Shown: piece after piece, positions 56,626 through 64,000 of the stretch
How positions within the stretch are numbered: position 1 is the stretch's first letter
Layout: every line of letters starts with the position of its first letter
Origin: Paracamarosporium sp. OC-R06-R3
Lineage: Eukaryota; Ascomycota; Dothideomycetes; Pleosporales; Didymosphaeriaceae
DNA length: 64,000 nt
Reading direction: 5' to 3'
Assembly: GCA_019828545.1 (NCBI GenBank)
Contig: JACVRA010000050.1
Location: 62,001-126,000 of the forward strand
Notes under the pieces: model-generated
Database searches by the model: none
Seen by the model: only the letters and a program-made list of their open reading frames with translations
What the model was told of the DNA's origin: nothing
Position numbers and translations under genes: made by a program

Positions 56626-58172
56626 CACGTGTCGTTTCGTCCGGGGGCTTCTCTTGCTCCTCTCCACTGTGGCGTCTTCATCTCCCACACGTGGATCCCC
56701 CTCACTCCCTGTCTATCTATGTCTTCACTCATATTTCTCCGCCTTCTACCACATACTTACACTTCCATGCTGCGCTACTAGGGTATCTCCATTTTCTCGT
56801 GTCTTAGACTGCAAGGCTATCGGGCGAACGGTTCCAGCATGGCGTTTGGCGCGATCGGATAGATTAAGGGTTTCTGCTACGCGTGGGGGGCGCGTTTCGC
56901 GGTGTTTGCTTGCATGGGTGGCGTTTTGGTAGGGCATTTATGTTTGCGCTGTTTGGGTTGGGAAGCGAAGGGATGGGTATGGGGTTCGATTAGATTCGTG
57001 CAACGGGATTGTGTGCTTGGGCTTGCATGGAGGGTATAGTGTGTGGTGTGGATAGAGTGTTCATTTATATATATGTATCTGCCTATATGCTCTTGGTACA
57101 TTGTGCTGGTGTCAGTGTTGGTACCACCCTTTGTCGCCCTCATGGTTCCTGAGTGCATGGGCAAAACACTCCCCTTTATTGTCAAACCTTTTAGCTATAA
57201 AACCCCCTCATAGTGATACATATACAATATATATATTAGTGTTGGTAGATGTCGACTTGTATGGGGTTAAGGTTGGAGACGCATAAACAATGTGTTTGCT
57301 CAGATTAAACCGATTACTTGCTGTGCTTCGACTCCATGGGAGGCGAAGTAGTTATGCTGTGCTATGCCGTGATGTGCTTAGGTTGTAACAGGTTGGATCG
57401 TGCTGGGTGGTATAACCGATATGATGGAAGAGACGATAACAGCCTACACGCGCGAGTGGAGACGGGATTAAAATGATATGGTATGGTATGGGGCGGGATA
57501 GGATGGAGAGTAGTTAGTGGTGCTCGCTGGCAGGTCATGTAAAACATTGTTTGGGACCAGGCAGCGACGGCGGGCGTGTAACGCTTTCGTAGAATACGAC
57601 GTCCAGCGATAAATGTCCAGATAAGCAGTTTCTGGTTCGCTAGCGGATCGGTCAAATGAGAGTCAACCTTCCCTCTGAGCCTGATCAATCGATATTGGCG
57701 TTCTGGCGTGCAGTGCGAACAAGGAGATTCGCTTCGGGAAGGGAAGGATTGGTGGCTGGGCTGCCAGACACCTGATCGTGTTCAGAATCACACCTGCATA
57801 GCCGTAGTACATCTACGTAGCCGTGCATTTCCTGCTCAGCCGTATGTCACCTGCCATCGATGAGGTGTACAATATTGACAAAATCTTGCCACAGGTTTCT
57901 ATACCAGCCTATCCGTTACTGTGTTCGGCGTGCGCAATCCACCCGACCTTCGATTCCTGGCCGTCGCATAAATACACCACCGTACGTTAGCACGTCGAGG
58001 CCCTTCTAGCATCCGAAATCAGCACCGTCCACTGCTATCCTAGATTTTCTCCGATGCACCGCTCGGCTTGTACGCAACCGCTTGGCTTATACGCAACCAC
58101 TTTCGTCGATCTCCCAACCCAACAGATACAACACTACACAACCTCCCTCGCTCTCTGAGCTTACCGAAAAAT
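56626..58172. other. 1.55 kb intergenic stretch
   Basis: Mixed sequence with short GGTATG repeats near 57478-57493 and an A/T-rich patch near 57060-57240. Only short chance frames. Confidence 0.4.
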
Positions 58173-59560
58173 ATGTCTGCTACGCTACAAAGTCTCCCAG
58201 CTGAGCTGTTAACCAAGATAGCGGAGCATCTAGCGGATTCGAATAGCCGCTATCTGGGGCACTTGCGACTCACATGCCGGGAAATAAATACGAAAACCAT
58301 GTTCCAGTTTGATTCCATGCATTTCAATACCATTTCCGTGGATCTTCACCCTACACGCCTACACAGACTATGGAAGATTTCGCAGCATCGTCGGTTCGGA
58401 TTGCATGTTCGACGAATTAATCTGGACGCCCTTCATCTTGTCTATATGGATTCAGCCCCTGACCCCGATCTATTGCCTGAATCTGCAGATTCCGAAGTTG
58501 ACAACAACATGCCACTTGAGGGTTCGTCTGCAGAGAGTGATTACGATGATTCTCCTCGAATGTTTAATCAGTCAGTGTTGGACTTGATACATAATGGCGA
58601 TTTTGCGAGACGATTTGAGGCTTGTGTGAAAGGCTTCGTCAACCTGGAACACCTTGAGTTCAACCAACCTCCTATAGTGAATGGTCTGTCAGAATCTGAG
58701 GTTATTATAATGAGACGTGCCTGGTCCGCAATAATTGCAAACACGCTGTCCATCATCCGTGACTTTGATATCCATTTAAAGGGACTTGCGATACAAAGTA
58801 GCGGAGGGATAGATTGTCCTCCCGACATCTCATTCCTAAGATCCATCTCCAAGACACCTAAGTTATTTGACTTAACGACGGATATCCAGTTACAGCTCCA
58901 CGTAGCAGGGACACAGTGTGAGGACCCTACCCAGACCAGATTTATATACCAAGGCTCACACTCTCCGTAGATTTACACTCGTCCTTCTCAGCGTTGATGC
59001 GAGCATTACAGCACGCGAAAGCTCTGTTTTCACTAGGGCTTTCATTCGATAGGAGCTCTCGCGCCGAGGAGATCCTCTCAGCAATAATGACCCACCCGGG
59101 CTTTCCAGAGGTCCGAAAATTGCGCCTGGCACAGTTGACAATATCCAGCGAATCTCTCATCACTTCCATTCATTCCTGCAGGGCTACAATCAAAGATCTT
59201 TCTCTACACGAAACGATCCTCCACCCTGGAAGCTGGAGAGACGTGCTTTCGTACATTTCTAGTGACCTGTCCTTGCAACGCTTATGTCTTAGTGGTCTTT
59301 ACGAAGGCGAAGACGCAGCGTCCTTTAGAGCGATCCACATGGAGCGTCCGATTATCCGAAAACACTGGTGGTCGGATACATATCCACGCCCTAGTCAAGA
59401 TGACATCGATCTCTTAGAGAGCTTTCACGTCGTCACAAGAGAAACAATCGAGACGGATTTGACTCTTGAAGACGGAGAGGGTGAGGATATTCGCGACTGG
59501 CTTCCTATGCTAGCAGAGAGGTATGGTTTGGGATTTAGCGGACATGACCCGCTGTATTGA
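58173..59560 (+). CDS. F-box protein with frame change (short intron or frameshift)
   Basis: Substrate adaptor candidate for SCF ligases. The first frame starts at ATG 58173 with an F-box, LQSLPAELLTKIAEHLADSN, then RYLGHLRLTCREINTKT, and runs to a TAG at 58968-58970. A second frame is open from 58922 to a TGA at 59558-59560 and reads IYIPRLTLSVDLHSSFSALM, then ALQHAKALFSLGLSF, with the leucine-rich look of F-box C-termini. The two would join in phase if 58902-58939 were a 38-nt intron (GTAGCA...ACCAG), which is short for fungi, or a one-base shift might have broken the gene. So this may be an intact gene or a young pseudogene. No stop interrupts either half. Confidence 0.6.
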
Positions 59561-60614
59561 AAAGGAATGCTGTTGATAAACCATTCATACCTGGGACGAT
59601 ACGATTGCGATGCAAGTCTCTTCTATTATCGGGGTGACGCGAGACGACTGCTACGTTGCTTTCTGTCGCCAAAAGCACTTTATTCTTTCAATACGGACGC
59701 AGTTTCCTTAGGAGCGGGGATCTAGGCAATAGGAAGTGTTTTGTAGTGTGACTGGGACTGAGGGATGAGGTGAGGAGGTGACTGGTTGAATTTATAGGGA
59801 ATAATATGAGGTGAGTGATGAACGGTGTTCGAAGTGTATAAATAGAATCTGTGCGGCCTTGCTGAGGCCTGGTAATAGGGGATCTAAGCGCTATGGCGCA
59901 GCGAAGACTTTGGCACAAACCATACGGCCTGAGATTGTCAATGATACTCGAGCTGGCATCAAGCGAGACATTCCTTTGCAGTAAAGTCATTTGTATTTGC
60001 CCGCAAGAGAGTACTCGTACATCGGCCTAAGTGGTCGTTATTTCGGAAGTACATCCGCCATGGCATGCGAGCCGACAAATTTCCTGGCATGATCCGATAT
60101 AGGACAAAAAGTGCCTATGAGAGCACATCGACAGGATCTACGCAGGGATGCGTACCATGACCTAGGCAAGCAACGAAGCCGCAGGCCGAATTTATGCGCT
60201 CGTATTGACGAACCCGCGATGACCAACCAAGTATATTATGTTCCACAATCGAAAAACTCCTCGTCGTTCCACAGTTCAACTTACCTTATCCAGTCTTGTC
60301 ACGGAAGATTACTTTTGAGACTTTGGCAATCAACACCCTCGTGATAGTGACAGATGAGCGTTCGTAATCACGTGACCATGTACAATCCTGCACGTCCTGA
60401 ATCCTCACTATCACGAAGCCATGCTAGCTCACGCTTAGCATGCCCCACTACATCGTTCTTGGAAATAGGGTGTTATAGATTGAGAATATGCCAAGGCAAC
60501 AACGTCCTAGGCAGCAGCTTCTGTCCAGCCCCCGCGCTGCTAGCAACATACAAGTATATATGCAAAGCCCTACCCACGGTATATAGGTATACACTAAAAA
60601 AGTCTCTATGCAAA
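59561..60614. other. 1.05 kb intergenic stretch
   Basis: No credible gene. A TATA-like TATATAGGTATACAC lies near 60580-60595, about 20-30 bp upstream of the next ATG. Confidence 0.4.
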
Positions 60615-61097
60615 ATGTCTCTTTCAAGCTCTGAAGCCGCATCTCTGATGCATCACCACATCTACGGCGCGCCCAGTACTCCCCCACCAGATCAAGAACG
60701 CGCGACCGCACCTCACAACCTCAAAGATGGCTTTGCCGATCTCTCTGATCGCAGCAAATGGTCTGCTCGCCTTGCCAAACCCGCCGACATGGACAAGCTC
60801 CTACTTGGCGTTATACCGCAAGAAATGGAAGACAAATGGGTCGTCTGGGCCGACGGTCCAGACGGTAACGGAAACGTAGTGCTACATTTTGTACGTAGCT
60901 GGACCGGGCACAAGACCATGGAAGCACGTCTAACGGCCAAGCGGGACGAGCAGGGTAAATGGGCCGAAAACGCTGGACAATTCAGCGAGATTGCGTGGAC
61001 GACAGATGAGTCGATTACGAAGGTAGACGAGGAGGAGGCGATAGAGAGGACTAAAGGCGTGTTGTTTTACGTCATGGGCATCGAGCTCAAGGAATAA
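60615..61097 (+). CDS. Small protein with a KW...RSWTG motif, function unknown
   Basis: Single exon, 160 aa, no signal peptide or membrane span, starting MSLSSSEAASLMHHHIYGAP. The central part EMEDKWVVWADGPDGNGNVV, then LHFVRSWTGHKTMEARL, has a pattern that I associate with small uncharacterised bacterial proteins (an aromatic KW strand, then HRSWTG-like turn, then a strand). That resemblance is from memory, not a search. The rest is mixed charged sequence ending in VLFYVMGIELKE. Frame, start context and domain-like hydrophobic pattern support a real gene. Function is not known to me; a transfer from bacteria is possible. Confidence 0.65.
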   Translation: MSLSSSEAASLMHHHIYGAPSTPPPDQERATAPHNLKDGFADLSDRSKWSARLAKPADMDKLLLGVIPQEMEDKWVVWADGPDGNGNVVLHFVRSWTGHKTMEARLTAKRDEQGKWAENAGQFSEIAWTTDESITKVDEEEAIERTKGVLFYVMGIELKE

Positions 61098-62162
61098 GCA
61101 GGTCCGCGGAACGCCGAGAGGTGTGCTAGGTCGGCAATATGAGTGTTTGAATATGACGAGAGGAGCGAATGAGCAAGAGAACCGCTATTTACAAACATTT
61201 CTCGTCTCTAGCTATTGAAGACTCTGCGGTTCATCGACTCAACTCTACTTCTGCCTCTCGGCGCGGATATGCTCCAACGCACCACAGTACCCAGCCCTAA
61301 ACGCAGCACCTAGTTTCTTCGCAAGCGAACGCTTTAACGAGACCAGGGACGAGTTAAAGGTAGCTAGATAACATTTATATGTATATGTATACAGATGTTT
61401 ATACGGCAAAATATGGTAGCGTAGAGTCTGATCATAAGAAACACAAAAAGAACGTTTATTCCTCTGGAGCTAGCATAAAAAAGTTGTAGTAAAAAAAGAA
61501 GCATGTATATAACGCTTAGTCTTGGAGACAAGGGAGGGAAAAGATATTAGACATTGATGCTAAACAAAACCTTGCGGAATTCTTCATTCTAAGTTACATG
61601 GTCCACCTTTCGCAACCATAACGTTACCCGATCATCATCTCACGAGACCATGAATGATGCAGCTTACCCGGCACACCCATATGTTCGTTTTAGGCAAGAT
61701 GACTTGAGGCTGAATGATCGACATGGAGGCGGGTCTATACGGCTGAAAGTCTGGGTATCGATGCACGCATATTTCCCCATTGGGAAAGAACTCTACAGGT
61801 AGGATGCTGCTAGTGCGCGATTGGACATTATACATTCTGATGGATACTCAATCGTGGACATGTATCCTTCGGAGGAAAACCTATGTTAGCTCTGACATTA
61901 TGACGATGTGTTACTCGGTGTTCCAATTAGCACTGCGAGATGTGGTGGTATGTGAAATATGGTGGAGCGTAGCGCTAACACTTGTGTATGTTGCGGATGA
62001 GATTTGTGTCCACGGGGCCTCCGAGCTTTCAGAAAAGAAAAAAAGGAATAAATACCTGTACTTGCCCCTACATCAAATATCTAAACCAACTCAGACAACC
62101 AACACCACCATTCAAACACGCTGTCTAACCATTCTCCCGCCTTCGCTTACAATCCATTCAAC
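61098..62162. other. 1.07 kb intergenic stretch with a possible gene remnant
   Basis: Mostly A/T-rich and non-coding. On the minus strand at about 61249-61377 a short frame reads SSLVSLKRSLAKKLGAAFRA, then GYCGALEHIRAERQK and stop, which looks protein-like, but no exons upstream of it could be found. Described under findings. Confidence 0.35.
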
Positions 62163-62626
62163 ATGCACTTCCAAACCATTCTCACCACCGCTATCCTCCT
62201 ATCCTCCGCTACCCAAGCCGGTCCGTCCATCCCTTCCCCTATCCCTGCTTCGCTATTGCTAACAAATCCTCAGCCCACATAACCTACAGAAAGCACTCCA
62301 AAACCACCTGTGCGGACTCAGGCGGCCCCTGGCGTACGGCAACGCCCGACCAATGCCTGAAGCTCGTCGACAGCGACCATGCAGTCGAAATCTATGTTGA
62401 TGACAGGAATTGCAATTGTAAGGTTTCCTCCCTACCTTCTTCTACCAAAGGGACAAGCGCAAATACGAGCCGAAGCGAAGAGGAGCAGAAAGCAGAATGT
62501 ACTGATAGATGTCTAGTTGTTTCGTACCCGACGCAGGACTGCCAGGGTTCACCGGTGCAGAAGATTCATGGGAGGGGATGTCATTCTTTGCAGGGGAACA
62601 ACTGGTCGTTGAGGATGGAGTGTTAA
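62163..62626 (+). CDS. Small secreted cysteine-rich protein
   Basis: Exons 62163-62220, 62274-62417 and 62517-62626 give 103 aa. A clear signal peptide MHFQTILTTAILLSSATQA is followed by about 84 mature residues. The mature chain has six cysteines (TTCADSG, DQCLK, RNCNF, DCQGS, GCHSL and the last residue), an even number that could form three disulfides. No known domain recognised. The intron borders are consensus and the joins restore an uninterrupted chain. Such proteins in filamentous ascomycetes are often secreted effectors, antimicrobials or wall proteins; which applies here cannot be told. Because it has short exons it would be missed by single-frame searches. Confidence 0.78.
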
Positions 62627-63014
62627 GCGATGGGTTGAGCCCCAGACGGGTGGTATGAGCGTGCGTTTATGCTTCAAGAGCCATTCGTTTGTCAACTCAT
62701 TCACTTACCCCGTTGTCTCCATTTCGACGCCAGTCCCGGCTTTCCATACATATAGTTGTTTGTTCAAAGCTGCCTCACAACCTTATGTCTTATGTAGTAA
62801 ACCAAGCGACACAATATATATACTAGTATCCTCAATCTGACATATTATAAATCTAATTAGACACATGGAACTGTTACAACACACACAACCTCAATGTCAA
62901 ACTCGAATAGACTAGACATCTGTTCTAGTCTGACCGCTGTACTCAATATTAACTATAATACCATGCTAGAACTGCAGCCAGTGGCGGTACACTCGCACAC
63001 GCCTAAAGATACAT

Positions 63015-63054
<40 letters not shown>

Positions 63055-63226
63055 TACGAACAGCGACAACGACACACGCTCAAAATCCCGCCAACGCCAT
63101 CCAAAAAAAATCATACAAAAGAAAATTAAAGCAGAAATGCAGCAGAGCAGCCACCAGGCATGATACAATCATGTCAGAACAAAAGAGAAAACGAAAGAAA
63201 AGGAGGGCCATGCAACCCAGTCCGCT
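62627..63226. other. 0.6 kb intergenic stretch
   Basis: 3' flanks of the secreted-protein gene and of the ABC transporter gene; contains the CAG repeat. The frame at 62894-63163 runs through the CAG repeat as poly-Ser and has no further support. Confidence 0.45.
63016..63052 (+). repeat. (CAG)12 microsatellite
   Basis: About 12 perfect CAG units, 37 bp, just downstream of the stop codon of the ABC transporter gene. Likely polymorphic. Confidence 0.95.
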
Positions 63227-64000
63227 CTACTCATCCCCCGCTTCTTTCCTCTTCCTCCAGGCCTTCTCCGCCTCCTCAACCAACACCTCCAACTCCCCAC
63301 TCATCTCACACATCCCCCTAAATACACCCTCATCCTTGACCAAATCGTACGGATCGCCAAACTGCACCACCTCTCCCCTCTCCAAAACAAGCACCTTATC
63401 ATAATCAATGATAGTCTGCAACCGATGCGCAATCGTGATGGTTGTATTCTTAATCTCGCGGATCGTCTCCTGAATTTTTGTGTCGGTCGTGTAGTCGATG
63501 GAGGCAGTTGCTTCATCCATGAGGAGGACTTTAGGTTGCTTGAGGAGTGCGCGTGCAAGGCAGAGAAGTTGGCGTTGGCCTTGGGAGAGGTTAGAGCCTG
63601 ATTCGGTCACGGGCGAGTTGAGGTTGCGGAAAGGGTTTTTGTTGTCGGCGTTTAAGGCGAGGGCCACGGCACCAGAGGGGTTGTTAGTTGCGGTGCCTGA
63701 CGGCATGATGATGACGGTGTCGTCGGGGGCTTCACCGTGCTCCCAGTCGCGGTTAGAAAGAATGGAAGACGGGTTTACCGTTGAGGCGGAGTAGCTGGCG
63801 TTGACGTCTGAGACAACAGCGCCCGTTGTAGGATTGGGGATTTCAATGGCATTTGGGGTTCTGGCACCTTCAGGTGTTCCAGCGCCCGAAGTCGCAGTCG
63901 ATGAGGTAGATATGAGGTGTACTTCGCGGAGGGCTTGAAAGATTTCCTCGTCGGTAAAGGCACCGAAGGGGTCGAGGTTGCTGCGGATAGTGCCGGTGAA
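63227..64000 (-). CDS. ABCC (MRP-type) transporter, C-terminal part
   Basis: The last 257 residues of a large ATP-binding cassette transporter; the gene runs off the right edge. Visible parts of the second nucleotide-binding domain: FTGTIRSNLDPFGAFTDEEI after the missing Walker A, signature LSQGQRQLLCLARALL, Walker B VLLMDEATASID, and switch His in TITIAHRLQTIIDYDK. NLDPFG followed by this arrangement is the mark of the ABCC/MRP group (YCF1, YOR1, BPT1/YBT1 relatives). Between the Q-loop side and the signature there is an unusually long Ser/Thr/Pro-rich insert of about 90 residues. That insert resembles those of the YBT1/BPT1-like fungal group. Likely vacuolar or plasma membrane conjugate export. 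Confidence 0.93.
   Translation of the reverse strand, partial: FTGTIRSNLDPFGAFTDEEIFQALREVHLISTSSTATSGAGTPEGARTPNAIEIPNPTTGAVVSDVNASYSASTVNPSSILSNRDWEHGEAPDDTVIIMPSGTATNNPSGAVALALNADNKNPFRNLNSPVTESGSNLSQGQRQLLCLARALLKQPKVLLMDEATASIDYTTDTKIQETIREIKNTTITIAHRLQTIIDYDKVLVLERGEVVQFGDPYDLVKDEGVFRGMCEMSGELEVLVEEAEKAWRKRKEAGDE

Noticed and set aside
62894..63163. Frame with a poly-Ser tract
   Set aside because: The serines are only the CAG microsatellite read as AGC; nothing else in the frame looks like protein.

Overview
The window looks like nuclear DNA of a filamentous ascomycete (Pezizomycotina; the gene set would fit a Dothideomycete, but that rank is inference). The protein-coding genes are mostly broken by short introns of about 45-110 nt with GT...AG ends. 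They are monocistronic and lie on both strands, and the set is plainly fungal: NOP2, cofilin, HSP60, BRE1, BDP1, RIT1, RBX1, SPC1, CDC34, an NADH kinase and several MFS/ABC transporters. I rebuilt the gene models by hand, choosing splice sites that keep the frame and restore known family motifs. Exon coordinates are given in each entry.

Layout. 0-5.6 kb: the tail of an unknown gene, an eight-exon hexose transporter, and a 2.6 kb GC-rich non-coding stretch with a decayed repeat. 5.6-14.5 kb: housekeeping block (NOP2 and a GET5-like gene from a shared promoter, cofilin, HSP60, a flavin disulfide reductase). 14.5-24.5 kb: gene-poor accessory region holding only a MARVEL-type membrane protein and a glutathionyl-hydroquinone-reductase-type GST. 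24.2-26.4 kb: an 18-bp minisatellite, interrupted by 71 N, directly in front of a trypsin-like peptidase gene with its own in-frame repeat linker. 26.8-31.2 kb: a PAF-acetylhydrolase-type lipase and an MFS drug/polyamine-type transporter. 32.8-56.6 kb: dense housekeeping block (POS5-type NADH kinase, LPLAT acyltransferase, divergent BRE1/BDP1, a RIT1 gene fused to a DUF6314-like domain, an unknown Pro/Ser-rich protein, an EDC1/PNRC-like protein, RBX1, SPC1, a CorA Mg transporter, CDC34). 58-64 kb: more lineage-specific genes (an F-box protein whose frame changes midway, a small RSWTG-motif protein, a small secreted six-cysteine protein) and the 3' end of an ABCC transporter running off the right edge.

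How genes relate. RBX1, CDC34 and an F-box protein, all parts of SCF-type ubiquitin ligation, lie within 9 kb, and BRE1 (histone H2B ubiquitin ligase) is nearby; whether this grouping means anything is untested. Head-to-head pairs that may share promoters are NOP2/GET5-like, BRE1/BDP1, EDC1-like/RBX1, SPC1/CorA and POS5/acyltransferase.

Most promising for novelty: the minisatellite plus peptidase locus, the RIT1-DUF6314 fusion, the RSWTG-motif small protein and the secreted cysteine-rich protein.
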